Shown here: positions 1 through 8,539 of the stretch, piece by piece
Numbering within the stretch: the stretch's first letter is position 1
Layout of the letters: each line of letters begins with the position of its first letter
NCBI RefSeq assembly: GCF_006965545.2
Contig: NZ_CP041372.2
Span: 3,658,001 to 3,722,000, forward strand
Length of the DNA stretch: 64,000 bases
Source: Paenalkalicoccus suaedae
GTDB taxonomy: Bacteria; Bacillota; Bacilli; Bacillales; Salisediminibacteriaceae
Direction of reading: 5' to 3'
The notes under the pieces: generated by a model
The model's database searches: none
The model's input: the letters and a program-made list of their open reading frames with translations, nothing else
What the model was told of the DNA's origin: nothing
Position numbers and translations under genes: made by a program

Positions 1-238
1 AAGACTCTGTATGTTTATATATGTGCAAACAGGGCATATACGTAATATAACTTGATTATACCTTGATAAATATAGGTTTATGTTATATATTCGTATATTG
101 AGTATCACTATTTTGAAATTCCCTCTTTTTAACTCCGCAGTTTTATGGCATACTAAGAAGGACTTTAGGTTGTATGTAGCAAAGTTTTTATATGAATCAT
201 TTTAACTATAAATAAGGTATTTAACTAGGAGGATGAAC
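1..238. other. Window start / cheY upstream region
   Basis: AT-rich sequence with no convincing ORF. It must contain the promoter of cheY, but I could not assign a clear sigma-A or sigma-D box. The only firm element is the AGGAGG ribosome site at 227-232. Confidence 0.4.
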
Positions 239-601
239 ATGGCAAAGTTGCTGATTACAGATGATGCGGCATTTATGCGCATGACGCTGAAGAAAATGGT
301 TACAGATGCTGGCTTTGAGGTTGTTGGTGAAGCGGCGAACGGACAAGAAGCAGTTGACCTTTATGCAGAACACCGACCAGACCTCGTAACAATGGACATC
401 ACCATGCCAGAAATGAACGGGATCGAAGCATTAGAAAAAATTAAGCAAATTGACCCTCAAGCAAAAGTAGTTATGTGCTCCGCTATGGGCCAACAGAACA
501 TGGTAGTAGATGCTATTCAAAAAGGCGCAATCGATTTTATCGTCAAGCCATTCGACGAAGCCCGTATTAAAGAATCTATCTCAAAAGCATTAAGTCGCTA
601 A
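239..601 (+). CDS. cheY: Chemotaxis response regulator CheY
   Basis: Single-domain receiver of about 120 aa that carries phosphoryl signals from CheA to the flagellar switch in the cytoplasm. Visible are the acidic pocket (ITDDAAFMRM near the N-terminus), the phospho-acceptor Asp in DLVTMDITMPEMNG at about residue 54, the conserved Thr/Ser region (CSAMGQQ) and the Lys of FIVKPFD near residue 104. The wording matches Bacillus CheY closely. Two in-frame ATGs exist; AGGAGG ends at 232, so the ATG at 233 has no spacer and the ATG at 239 (6-nt spacer) is the better start. Unlike in B. subtilis the gene is not inside a fla/che operon here; a terminator follows at once. The chemoreceptor on the other strand 3 kb away is the only other chemotaxis gene in view. 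Confidence 0.95.
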   Translation: MAKLLITDDAAFMRMTLKKMVTDAGFEVVGEAANGQEAVDLYAEHRPDLVTMDITMPEMNGIEALEKIKQIDPQAKVVMCSAMGQQNMVVDAIQKGAIDFIVKPFDEARIKESISKALSR

Positions 602-616
602 ACACGCTTCTTTGAA

Positions 617-648
617 GTCCTTCACCTATATGTGACGGGCTTTTTATT
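617..648 (+). terminator. Rho-independent terminator of cheY
   Basis: Imperfect stem GTCCTTCAC / GTGACGGGC around a short loop followed by TTTTTATT, 16 bases after the cheY stop. Confidence 0.75.
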
Positions 649-671
649 ATGGAGTAAATTAATTTGGATTT

Positions 672-741
672 GCGTCACATGCAGGTGCGTTTGCATCACT
701 TCGCCTTTCGTTAGCACCTCACCGAAGAACTCACCTGCATC
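672..741. repeat. Short helically phased GCRTC array (3-4 units)
   Basis: GCRTC-like cores start at 672, 693, 714 and, more loosely, 737, so the first steps are 21 bp. It lies between the convergent 3' ends of cheY and sacA. The core is the same as in the larger arrays at 29968 and 59206. Confidence 0.55.
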
Positions 742-761
742 AGTCAACCTCCGCCACCCAC

Positions 762-799
762 AAAAAAACAGAAGCCAACGTCCACACGTCAGCTCCTGT
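762..799 (-). terminator. Terminator of the frk-sacA operon
   Basis: Stem ACAGAAGCCAACGT / ACGTCAGCTCCTGT (imperfect) with an A7 run on the plus strand that becomes the T-tract on the minus strand, 16 bases past the sacA stop. Confidence 0.8.
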
Positions 800-814
800 C
801 TCAAATTCCACTAC

Positions 815-2260
815 TTATTCAAAATCCCACGCCGTTACGGCGAACTCGTTAACAGATTCCCCGCGCACACGAAGTCCGCTTTCTGATTCGCCAGGGAAGA
901 TTCGTCCTGTCAACACATACTCTCCGTCATTTACAAACAGCTCTAAAGAAGAACGGTCTATAAATACCCGTAGCTCTGACAAGCGGTCTACTTTCACCTG
1001 ACGACGTTCTGCGTCACCAGTTTTGCCATTAGGACGCTCGAAGGATAATAAGTTTGTTGCCTTGTCATATGAAATCGTCGCAGCACCAAAGACATCGATC
1101 TCCCATTCCGCCTGCTCTAAGTCAGTAAGCAAAAGCTCCTGCGCGCGTGCTTTAGAAGGCACAAGCTCCTGCATCTCGTCCTGCAGTGACACGACAGCAT
1201 GCGTTGCTTCTCCGCGGAGCTTAGAGAGCTCAGCAACAGGGCGTTGCTTCAAAAGACCATCCTCAACCGTTAACACACGAGGTACTGTTAAACAGTGAAT
1301 CCAGCCCTTCTCCACTGTCGGCTGATACTCTTCCTCTTGGTCCGGCACACCCATCCAGCCTACTAAAATGCGTCGACCACTCTCATCAACAGTGGTTTGT
1401 GGCGCGTAAAATTCAAAGCCGCGATCGAGCTCATCAAATTCTCCGTGCTCAAACGACGCTTTATCTAAATCAAGATTTCCCAGGAAATATCCCGCCTGAT
1501 ACACGTTATGGAAGCGCAAACCTTCAGCTTCTAAACCTTGAGGAGAAACAACGAGAACGTCCGTCCCATCTAAACGAAACACGTCAGGACATTCCCACAT
1601 GTAGCCAAACTCACGCAACGTTCCAACGTTTGAGCCTGCAATTGGACCGTGCAGCTCCCAGTTTTTCATATCATCAGAGGAGTATAAAAGTACTCGACCT
1701 GTTAAATCCTCTGTTTGCGCGCCAATAACGAAATAGTAGCGCCCGTTCTCCTTCCAAACCTTTGGGTCACGGAAATGCGCCGTGTAGCCTTCAGGCAGTT
1801 GATCAACAACTGGACCGAGCTTTTCGAAGTGAACGCCGTCCTCAGAGACAGCGAGACACTGATAAGATTCGCGATTGCCGTCCTCGTCCTTCACGTTCCC
1901 TGTATACATCAGCGTGAGCTTGCCATCAACGTCAATTCCGCTACCTGAGTAGCATCCGTTTTTATCAAACCAGTCACTTGGAGCAATCGCAATCGGCTGC
2001 TCTTTCCAATTCACAAGGTCATCCGACGTCACGTGACCCCAAAACTTATGGCTGTGGTTAGGCGCGAACGGATTCCATTGATAAAACATATGATACGTGC
2101 CATTCCACTGCACAAATCCGTTCGGATCATTTACTAGACCTACAGGAGGCATAATATGAAAGGCTTGCCTATACGGATCTGCATCGACTGTTTCTTTATG
2201 CTTCTTCACTTCTGCGTAGGCTAATTCGTGGAGCTCTCGCTCTTTATCCGTCATACTCAT
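815..2260 (-). CDS. sacA: Sucrose-6-phosphate hydrolase (GH32)
   Basis: Cytoplasmic beta-fructofuranosidase that splits sucrose-6-phosphate (from PTS uptake) into glucose-6-phosphate and fructose. 481 aa, normal for the family. The three GH32 hallmarks are present: NDPNG at residues 44-48 with nucleophile D45, FRDP at 163-166 (transition-state Asp), and the EC motif at 223-224 with the acid/base Glu. The C-terminal beta-sandwich is complete. No signal peptide, consistent with an intracellular enzyme. The start overlaps the stop of the upstream fructokinase gene (ATGA), so the two are co-translated; GGAGG lies 9 bases before the start. No sucrose PTS or regulator is adjacent in this window. 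Confidence 0.95.
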   Translation of the reverse strand: MSMTDKERELHELAYAEVKKHKETVDADPYRQAFHIMPPVGLVNDPNGFVQWNGTYHMFYQWNPFAPNHSHKFWGHVTSDDLVNWKEQPIAIAPSDWFDKNGCYSGSGIDVDGKLTLMYTGNVKDEDGNRESYQCLAVSEDGVHFEKLGPVVDQLPEGYTAHFRDPKVWKENGRYYFVIGAQTEDLTGRVLLYSSDDMKNWELHGPIAGSNVGTLREFGYMWECPDVFRLDGTDVLVVSPQGLEAEGLRFHNVYQAGYFLGNLDLDKASFEHGEFDELDRGFEFYAPQTTVDESGRRILVGWMGVPDQEEEYQPTVEKGWIHCLTVPRVLTVEDGLLKQRPVAELSKLRGEATHAVVSLQDEMQELVPSKARAQELLLTDLEQAEWEIDVFGAATISYDKATNLLSFERPNGKTGDAERRQVKVDRLSELRVFIDRSSLELFVNDGEYVLTGRIFPGESESGLRVRGESVNEFAVTAWDFE

Positions 2261-3228
2261 ACACTTTCGCCTCCCTGCTCATTCAACCGTCGCTCTACCT
2301 CTGTAAGTGTTGGTAAAGCCGTCATCGCACCCTTCGTCGAGGCTGCAAGTCCTCCCGATACCGATGCAAATCGCGCCATTTCCTTCACTTCCTCAGGAGT
2401 AAGCTCCGTTAATGGCTTTTCTAATAGGTGGAGCTTATAGAGGATACCCGACACAAACGCATCACCAGCGCCTGTTGTATCAACCGCATTCACCTTCATT
2501 GCCGAAGCCCTTACCGTCTCCTTATTTTGGAGGAAAATATAGCTTCCCTCTGCCCCGAGCGTAATAAATATAACAGGGATGTTGTAAGAATCAAGTGCTT
2601 TTACCCCAGCTTCAATATCCGTTTCATCCGTAATAAATTCTAGCTCTTCTTCTGAAATTTTGAGCACGTCTGCTTCAGAGAGCATGCTAATAATTTCTTC
2701 GCGCGCTGTCTCCTCGTTTTCCCAAAGACCAAGACGAAGGTTTGGATCATATGATACAAGTAGCCCTTTATCCTGCGCTAGCTTGACCGCTTTTTTAGTC
2801 GCAGATTTAGATGGCTCGCTAATCAAGCTAATGGAGCCAAAGTGAAGCAGGTTATGATCATCAAAAAGCTTCTCGTCAATCTCCGCTTCCTCTAAGAACC
2901 GGTCCGCACTTGGATCAATGTAAAATTCGAAACTTCGTTCGCCACCATCGCCAAGTGTCACAAAAACGACGCCCGTGCGCGTTTCTTTTGTGAACAGCAT
3001 GGAGCTTGTATCGACGTCATACGAATCAAGCGTCTCTTTTAAGAAGCGACCTAAAACGTCGTCTCCAACTTTCCCTAAGAAGGTACTTTTTGCACCTAGT
3101 CGTGCGAGGCCTACAGCTACATTAGCTGGTGCGCCACCTGGACTCTTTTGGAATGTCTCGTTGTTATCATCTAGTGGAATAAAATCTATTAATGCTTCTC
3201 CTAAGCTAATAATACCTTTTGTCATCAT
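2257..3228 (-). CDS. Fructokinase (PfkB family)
   Basis: Phosphorylates the fructose released by SacA so that it can enter glycolysis. About 322 aa of ribokinase/PfkB fold. N-terminal GEALIDFIP and GGAPANVAVGLARLG are the sugar-binding PfkB signature 1, and DTTGAGDAF near the C-terminus holds the catalytic Asp and anion hole. The frame is open further upstream, but AGGTAGGA sits just before tandem ATGs at 3228 and 3225; either could be used. First gene of a two-gene operon, overlapping sacA by 4 bases. Upstream there is a weak promoter-like TTCATG/TAAAGT pair with the palindrome GGCGCGCC between, which might be an operator, but no known consensus fits. Confidence 0.9.
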   Translation of the reverse strand: MMTKGIISLGEALIDFIPLDDNNETFQKSPGGAPANVAVGLARLGAKSTFLGKVGDDVLGRFLKETLDSYDVDTSSMLFTKETRTGVVFVTLGDGGERSFEFYIDPSADRFLEEAEIDEKLFDDHNLLHFGSISLISEPSKSATKKAVKLAQDKGLLVSYDPNLRLGLWENEETAREEIISMLSEADVLKISEEELEFITDETDIEAGVKALDSYNIPVIFITLGAEGSYIFLQNKETVRASAMKVNAVDTTGAGDAFVSGILYKLHLLEKPLTELTPEEVKEMARFASVSGGLAASTKGAMTALPTLTEVERRLNEQGGESV

Positions 3229-3349
3229 GATTCCTACCTTCCTACTCACATTTTTCTTATCCTCTACTTTAACACATTGGCGCGCCGGCATGAAGCAAGC
3301 ATGTGCACCTTGTCACGTAATTTTAACAAGTACGCTATGAATGGAGTGA

Positions 3350-3464
3350 TTGCGCGATACCACCCTGGTTTCGCGCGATCAACCCTCCAACTTGCGCAGT
3401 TCCGCCTTCAATTTGCGCGGTTTTTTTCATGTTGCGCGATTCGCTCCTCAACTTGCGCGATTCA
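3350..3464. repeat. Phased TTGCGCGAT array (6 units)
   Basis: Degenerate GCGCGAT cores begin at 3352, 3373, 3394, 3415, 3434 and 3455: steps of 21, 21, 21, 19 and 21 bp. Unit spacers differ but are C/T rich. Located between the fructokinase start and the 3' end of the chemoreceptor gene, just beyond that gene's terminator. Confidence 0.75.
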
Positions 3465-3483
3465 CCCCCGTTTTCACACGAAC

Positions 3484-3516
3484 AAAACCCCCGCCTCAAC
3501 TAAAGGGGCAGGGGCT
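3484..3516 (-). terminator. Terminator of the chemoreceptor gene
   Basis: GC-rich stem GCCCCTGCC / GGCGGGGG on the minus strand followed by TTTTG, about 10 bases past the stop codon. Confidence 0.65.
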
Positions 3517-3526
3517 CACTCACTAT

Positions 3527-5512
3527 TTAAAGCTTAAACCGCTCTGTTTTCTCTTGTAGCGCGGCACTTAGATCATTTAGTTGTTCGGATGTTTTGCCCA
3601 CGGCTTCTACTGCACGTGTTTGTTCAGACGCTGATGCGGACACTTCTTCTGCGGTTGCTGCTGCGTTTTCGGATACTTCGGCAACGCGCGTGATCGTTGT
3701 CGCAATCGCTTCTTTTTTCTCTGTGACACTCGCAAGCTGCCTTGTCAGCGCGTCTAATGCAGTCGTGAGTGCGTCGATTGACGTGACGATCGTTCCAAAT
3801 GTTTCATGCGTATCGACTACAGCTTTGCGCTGTTCTTCACGCATCGTATTCGCTGCAGTCATCGTCGTTGCTACGTGCTTCGTTTCTTTTGTCACTTCCG
3901 TCAACGTTTCATGGATGCGGTCCGTCGCGCGCATAGACTGCTCAGCAAGCTTTCTTACCTCATCCGCTACTACCGCAAAGCCTTTCCCATGCTCTCCGGC
4001 GCGAGCAGCTTCAATGCTTGCGTTCAACGCTAGTAAATTCGTCTGATCCGCAAATTCAGAGATCGTTTTTACGACTGTTCCGATCTCCGCTACTTTCGAC
4101 GTTAAGCCCGTAATGGCCTTATCCACCTGTACGAAAATATCAGAAGTTTGTTGCGTACGTTGTTCGAGCACCGTAATTCGATCCTGCCCCTCGACGTTAG
4201 CAAGCTTCATTTGATTAGAGAGTTCATTCATATGAGACGTCTGCTCGTGAGCCTGATCCACCTGCTCCGCAAGTAGCAACACTTCACGGTTAACATCGTC
4301 AATGTCTTCTGCCTGCGTTGCGGCACCCTCTGCTACATCATTAACGGCCGTCGCCATGTCTTCGCTTGTCGCAACCGTTTCTTCCGAGATTGCACTTAGC
4401 TCTTCAGCCATTGCGCGAGAATCATTTACAGAAAGTGTGATCGATTCCAGTAAGCCGCGCAAAGCAACCGTCATCTCATTAACCGATGTCCCTAGTTGGC
4501 TAATTTCGTCTTTCCCTTTTACATTAAGTGTCTGAGAGAAGTCTCCATCCGCCATACGTTTTACGTGATTATTCACTAATGAAATTGGACGTGCTAATTT
4601 ACCTGCTGCAAAATAAGAGGCAACAATCGCAGCTAATATCGCAACTATTCCGACTATTAGGAACGTATTTCGAGTAGTAGATAGTTCACTGTATAGATCA
4701 CTATTGTCATAAATAGAAGCAACCTTCCACCCAAATCCAGAAACCTCGTTATAGTAAGCAGTTCGCTGTGCTGATTGTACGTTACTGGCTCCCTCTGCCC
4801 CTACAATTTCTGATAGAAACGAGCTTTCGTTAATTTCTCCACCAACTAATGATTCATCTGTGTGCGCGATGAACACACCGTTTTGATCAATTAATGCTAA
4901 GTCACCGTTGTAGCCAACGTTTGATTCTTGGAGCGGTCTTACCATATTTTCTAAAGAGAGATCGATGGCTTGAACGCCTAAAAGCGTGCCGCCGTCTGTG
5001 ATAGCTTTGGCGACTGTGATAATGAGCTCGTTTGTATCCACATCGATATATGGATCCGTCCAAATGACCCCGTCTGGTGATGCCGCTGCTTCTTCGTACC
5101 ACGGTCTCGTGCGCGGATCAAAGTCCGCTGGGAGATCGATGATCGGTGTGCTCTCTAGAACTCCTTGCGCGGAGGCGACATACATGAGCTGCGTGCCTTC
5201 CTCTCTCGCCATAAACGTATCATGTGTGGCAACTAGTTCTGCCCAAGCCTCATCGGCTTCGGCTGGTGTGCCCGTTAAGTATGTAAGCGTGCGCTCGTCC
5301 TCTGCCAAAAGCTCGGCTGATAGCGAATATTTATCTAAGTACTCTTGAATAAAGCGCTCCACGTCGTTGACTGTTGCTGTCGCGTTTTCACTTACAGAGC
5401 TCTCAATGCCTTCACTTAGCTGAAAGTAAATGATGGCAGATGTGATGATCATCGTAGTGATGATAAGTACCCCTGCAAACGTGACTAATTTCCCTCTTAT
5501 CGACTGATTCAT
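3527..5512 (-). CDS. Methyl-accepting chemotaxis protein with dCache sensor
   Basis: Inner-membrane chemoreceptor of 661 aa feeding CheA/CheW. Order: TM1 about residues 10-30; extracellular double Cache domain to about 280 with the ligand motif RTRPWYEEA (about 136-144) and WTDPYIDV, the pattern of amino-acid/amine binding dCache_1; TM2 about 283-302; HAMP; then a long coiled-coil signalling domain with the hairpin tip [20 protein letters not shown]. Glu/Gln pairs suited to methylation are present. The second of two ATGs is chosen: AAGGAGG runs directly into the first ATG (5518) but is 6 bases from the ATG at 5512. Monocistronic. The ligand cannot be deduced from sequence alone. Confidence 0.93.
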   Translation of the reverse strand: MNQSIRGKLVTFAGVLIITTMIITSAIIYFQLSEGIESSVSENATATVNDVERFIQEYLDKYSLSAELLAEDERTLTYLTGTPAEADEAWAELVATHDTFMAREEGTQLMYVASAQGVLESTPIIDLPADFDPRTRPWYEEAAASPDGVIWTDPYIDVDTNELIITVAKAITDGGTLLGVQAIDLSLENMVRPLQESNVGYNGDLALIDQNGVFIAHTDESLVGGEINESSFLSEIVGAEGASNVQSAQRTAYYNEVSGFGWKVASIYDNSDLYSELSTTRNTFLIVGIVAILAAIVASYFAAGKLARPISLVNNHVKRMADGDFSQTLNVKGKDEISQLGTSVNEMTVALRGLLESITLSVNDSRAMAEELSAISEETVATSEDMATAVNDVAEGAATQAEDIDDVNREVLLLAEQVDQAHEQTSHMNELSNQMKLANVEGQDRITVLEQRTQQTSDIFVQVDKAITGLTSKVAEIGTVVKTISEFADQTNLLALNASIEAARAGEHGKGFAVVADEVRKLAEQSMRATDRIHETLTEVTKETKHVATTMTAANTMREEQRKAVVDTHETFGTIVTSIDALTTALDALTRQLASVTEKKEAIATTITRVAEVSENAAATAEEVSASASEQTRAVEAVGKTSEQLNDLSAALQEKTERFKL

Positions 5513-5629
5513 ACCCATCCTCCTTCATTTTTAAACCCCATATTATGTATACTATTATGCGACATTTTTACTATGTAAACAACCCTATATTTGGACTATA
5601 TTTATATTTGACTAATTAGGTCGGAATAG

Positions 5630-5659
5630 TTGAATTATTGGAACCGGTTGCTTTACAAT
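5630..5659 (+). promoter_or_regulatory. Sigma-A promoter of the ATP-grasp/yojF/bshB2 operon
   Basis: -35 TTGAAT (5630-5635) and -10 TACAAT (5654-5659) with an 18-bp spacer, 37 bases before the first gene. Confidence 0.6.
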
Positions 5660-5695
5660 AGTTTCATATAAAAGCACGCGAAGGGATGAATTTTA

Positions 5696-6637
5696 ATGAG
5701 CAAATTATATATTATTCACGAGAACGACGAATGGACAGCACCGCTTAAAGCGGCATTAGAGGAACAGGGCGTTCCGCACGAGGATTGGCATTTGGACCGA
5801 GGTGTAGTACCACTCGACGAAGCACCACCAGAGGGCGTTTTTTATAATCGCATGAGCGCATCCTCTCACTCTCGGGGACATCGCTATGCACCTGAGCTTA
5901 CTGCAGCGACAATCGAATGGCTCGAAAGCAACAACCGTCGCGTATTAAATGGTACGCGAGCACTCCAATTAGAAGTGAGTAAAGTAGCACAGTATCAGGC
6001 GCTCAAGCAGTTTGATATTAAAGTCCCTAGAACGATCGCAGCAGTCGGCGAAGAGGAGTTGCTCGCAGCTGCCGAAAAAATGCCGACTCCGTTCATTACG
6101 AAGCACAATCGAGCTGGAAAAGGGTTAGGCGTTCATCGCTTTGATTCTGTAGATGCGTTAAAGCGCGCACTAGATCAAAAAGAAATCGAACCGTCTGTGG
6201 ATGGAATTATGCTCTTACAGGAATACATCGCAGCTCCAGACCAGACGATCACTCGCTGCGAATTTATTGGTGGAAAGTTTATGTACGCGGTACGCGTCGA
6301 TACATCCGAGGGCTTTGAGCTCTGCCCAGCAGATGCCTGCCAAATCAGCGATCAATTTTGCCCAACGGACGGATCGACACCAAAAGCAAAATTTGAAATT
6401 ATCTCAGACTTCACTAGTCCTATGATTAAAAAGTACGAGAACTTTTTACAAGCGAATAATATCGCATTTGCAGGAATTGAGCACATAACAGATGCAAATG
6501 GCGTCTCATTCACGTATGATGTGAATACAAACACGAATTATAATCCTCAAGCAGAGGAGCAGGCACAACTATTTGGTATGAAGCAGCTTGCTGCCGAGCT
6601 AAAGCAGGAGCTCCTTCAGCCACAAAGCCTGCGTTAA
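5696..6637 (+). CDS. ATP-grasp (RimK-like) ligase
   Basis: Predicted ATP-dependent carboxylate-amine ligase of 313 aa. The ATP-grasp core is visible: FITKHNRAGKGLGV (about 153-166) is the lysine/glycine loop over ATP, LLQEYI supplies the purine-binding Glu, and DVNTNTNYN (about 280) is the DxNxN magnesium site. The N-terminal 110 residues look like a pre-ATP-grasp Rossmann domain with FYNRMSASSHSRGH as a possible substrate loop. First gene of an operon with yojF and bshB2 (10- and 17-base gaps), so its product probably acts on or near bacillithiol, or on a shared amine substrate; this is inference, since no canonical bacillithiol step needs an ATP-grasp enzyme. The ribosome site is weak (AAGGGATG). 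RimK-type glutamylation of another target is the main alternative. Confidence 0.8.
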   Translation: MSKLYIIHENDEWTAPLKAALEEQGVPHEDWHLDRGVVPLDEAPPEGVFYNRMSASSHSRGHRYAPELTAATIEWLESNNRRVLNGTRALQLEVSKVAQYQALKQFDIKVPRTIAAVGEEELLAAAEKMPTPFITKHNRAGKGLGVHRFDSVDALKRALDQKEIEPSVDGIMLLQEYIAAPDQTITRCEFIGGKFMYAVRVDTSEGFELCPADACQISDQFCPTDGSTPKAKFEIISDFTSPMIKKYENFLQANNIAFAGIEHITDANGVSFTYDVNTNTNYNPQAEEQAQLFGMKQLAAELKQELLQPQSLR

Positions 6638-6646
6638 GGAGGTCCC

Positions 6647-6997
6647 ATGGAGGCAATTGATAAAACGCGCGTTCAGGAGCTATTAGACGAGCTTGCTGGC
6701 ACGCCCCTTTACATCCATTTAGAAACAACGAATGGCGCATATGCAAGTCACGTAAACGAGTCCTTTTTCTCAGCCGGCGCATTCATCCGTAACGTAAAGC
6801 TTACGTTCCTACACGGTAAAATCGCTGGCGCCGGACCGTATCGCATCGGATTCGAGACAGAGCTAGGCTGGTTATACGGAGAAGGCTTAACAGACTTTGA
6901 AGTAGACAAGGAAGGCCGCTATTTATTTGCAGGTCATGACGCAGACGGCAGACTTGCCATTGCGTTAGAACTAAGCCGCGAGCCGTTCACAAAATAA
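6647..6997 (+). CDS. yojF: YojF family protein (DUF1806)
   Basis: 116-aa soluble protein of the YojF family, which is regularly encoded beside BshB2 and is thought to assist bacillithiol metabolism; its biochemical role is not established to my knowledge. The compact beta-rich sequence (THLETTNG-like LYIHLETTNGAY, GPYRIGFETELGWLYGEGL) contains no catalytic motif I recognise. AAGGAGG precedes the ATG by only 4 bases. It sits between the ATP-grasp gene and bshB2 with no promoter or terminator in between. Confidence 0.85.
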   Translation: MEAIDKTRVQELLDELAGTPLYIHLETTNGAYASHVNESFFSAGAFIRNVKLTFLHGKIAGAGPYRIGFETELGWLYGEGLTDFEVDKEGRYLFAGHDADGRLAIALELSREPFTK

Positions 6998-7014
6998 CTG
7001 GAGGAGGTATCACG

Positions 7015-7686
7015 ATGGAAGAAAGTCACGTATTAGTCGTGTTCCCTCATCCGGATGATGAAGCATTCGGTGTAGCGGGAACAATTATGAAGCACACAGA
7101 CAACGGAACACCTGTCACGTACGTATGTTTAACACTTGGAGAAATGGGGCGTAACATGGGTAGACCTGTCATGGCAACTCGTGAGTCTCTCCCTTTAATT
7201 AGACGTGAAGAATTGGATGAAGCCTGTCGATTACTAGGTATCACAGATCTACGCCGATTTGGCATGCGCGATAAAACAGTAGAGTTTGCCGATCAAGATG
7301 CCCTTGCTGATCGAATAGGCGATGTCATTAACGAGCTAAAGCCATCTCTTGTCATCACGTTTTACCCTGGCTACGCGGTACACCCCGATCATGACGCAAC
7401 TGGCGCGTGCGTGATTGAAGCAGTCCGCCGCATGAATCCTGAGGATCGACCAACTATTCACGCTATCGCATTTGCTAACGGTAGCGAAGAAGCGATCGGA
7501 GAAGCAGACGTTGTTCGCGATGTTCGCGATTACAGCGATCGTAAAATGGAAGTCATCGCTGCTCACGCATCACAAACAGCTGGCTTAATGGAGCAAATTA
7601 AAAATCGTGTCGAGAAACTTGACGATACATTGGCAGAACAGCTCAGTAACGAGCGTTTTTGGACGTATACGATTGAGGATAAATAG
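7015..7686 (+). CDS. bshB2: Bacillithiol biosynthesis deacetylase BshB2
   Basis: Zinc-dependent LmbE/PIG-L deacetylase, 223 aa. It removes the acetyl group from GlcNAc-malate (BshA product) to give GlcN-malate, the acceptor for cysteine addition by BshC. The N-terminal HPDDEAFGVAG (residues 12-22) carries the His-Pro-Asp-Asp catalytic/zinc motif, and HPDHDATG (about 123-130) supplies the third zinc ligand. Start supported by GGAGGAGG 8 bases upstream. Last gene of the operon; a strong terminator follows 5 bases after the stop. Confidence 0.93.
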   Translation: MEESHVLVVFPHPDDEAFGVAGTIMKHTDNGTPVTYVCLTLGEMGRNMGRPVMATRESLPLIRREELDEACRLLGITDLRRFGMRDKTVEFADQDALADRIGDVINELKPSLVITFYPGYAVHPDHDATGACVIEAVRRMNPEDRPTIHAIAFANGSEEAIGEADVVRDVRDYSDRKMEVIAAHASQTAGLMEQIKNRVEKLDDTLAEQLSNERFWTYTIEDK

Positions 7687-7691
7687 AAAAA

Positions 7692-7731
7692 AGAGGCTGC
7701 GGAGTAATGATTCTCCGCAGCCTCTTTTTTT
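7692..7731 (+). terminator. Terminator of the bshB2 operon
   Basis: Perfect 13-bp stem AGAGGCTGCGGAG / CTCCGCAGCCTCT, 8-base loop, then T7. Confidence 0.92.
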
Positions 7732-7827
7732 GGGTGAATGGCGCTACTAGATGGATGAACTGGACGGTTAGCCACTTCGGTTATGTGATTGGTTTCAACT
7801 TGCGCGGTTTTACTTGTGCGAATGGCT

Positions 7828-8316
7828 TCACGGCATCGAAACTACAGATGCAACCTGTCTTTCTACCAATAGTTCACGCGTTTTTTCAGGGGAAGCAACA
7901 TAAAAAGTATCGTGTCGTTTTTGATGCGTTTGCACGATCGATAATTCTAATTGCTGTCCTGACAGCTCGTAGTTGTGTAGCTCTTCCCACTTAAACTGGA
8001 ATGTACAACGTTTAAACACGGAGACAAATGTAATGTAGTTCTCCGTTGTTACAAGGTAGCCGGAAGTTTCTCCTTGTACCTTCATAACTGGAATCATCGC
8101 CTCAATTTTTTCGCTAGTTAATGACTCTGCTTTGCTACGAACGTAGAAGTAGATGAGCGCATCTAGTCCTACTGTTACTGCAAGAGCAGTGACAATACTT
8201 GCGACACCAAGCGCAGCGTTTACTGGCCACAGATAACTAGGGATTAACACTCCGAGAGATAAAATAGCTAAAACATACCTAAAATAGCGACCAAAAAACG
8301 GATTTGTTGTAATCAT
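7828..8316 (-). CDS. Small membrane protein, YcxB-like
   Basis: 162-aa protein with two adjacent hydrophobic segments near the N-terminus (about residues 12-30 and 35-57) and a cytoplasmic C-terminal part of alternating beta character (GYLVTTENYITFVSV...FKWEELHNYELSGQQLEL). This layout resembles YcxB-like/bacterial PH-type proteins, but the match is weak and function is unknown. A GTG codon lies one codon upstream; the ATG at 8316 fits better with GAGG 8 bases before it. Monocistronic between the bshB2 operon (convergent) and the sortase gene. Confidence 0.65.
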   Translation of the reverse strand: MITTNPFFGRYFRYVLAILSLGVLIPSYLWPVNAALGVASIVTALAVTVGLDALIYFYVRSKAESLTSEKIEAMIPVMKVQGETSGYLVTTENYITFVSVFKRCTFQFKWEELHNYELSGQQLELSIVQTHQKRHDTFYVASPEKTRELLVERQVASVVSMP

Positions 8317-8443
8317 CACCTACACCTCTTTCTCATAATGGAATATATACGTATACCCTAATTTATGTATATGCTAAACCTGTTTTTGGTAGAACAAGTA
8401 TTTTTCTCATTTTTAACAGGACAGCCTGTCTATAATCAGTCAA

Positions 8444-8479
8444 CAAAAAAACAAGAACCACCTATAATGGTGATCCTTG
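8444..8479 (-). terminator. Terminator downstream of the sortase gene
   Basis: Stem CAAGGATCACC / GGTGGTTCTTG on the minus strand with TTTTTTT following; 60 bases past the sortase stop. Confidence 0.85.
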
Positions 8480-8539
8480 CTTATTACCTATTTATATCAT
8501 AAGCCTTTCAGGCTCTCTCCCCTAAACTTACACGGTTAC

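Noticed and set aside
815-2260. Plus-strand ORFs opposite sacA (for example 1399-1728)
   Set aside because: They lie fully within the GH32 gene on the other strand and show no ribosome site or domain.
7798-7830. TTGCGCGG motif as another phased array
   Set aside because: Only one clear core; the next GTGCG is 16 bp away and out of phase.
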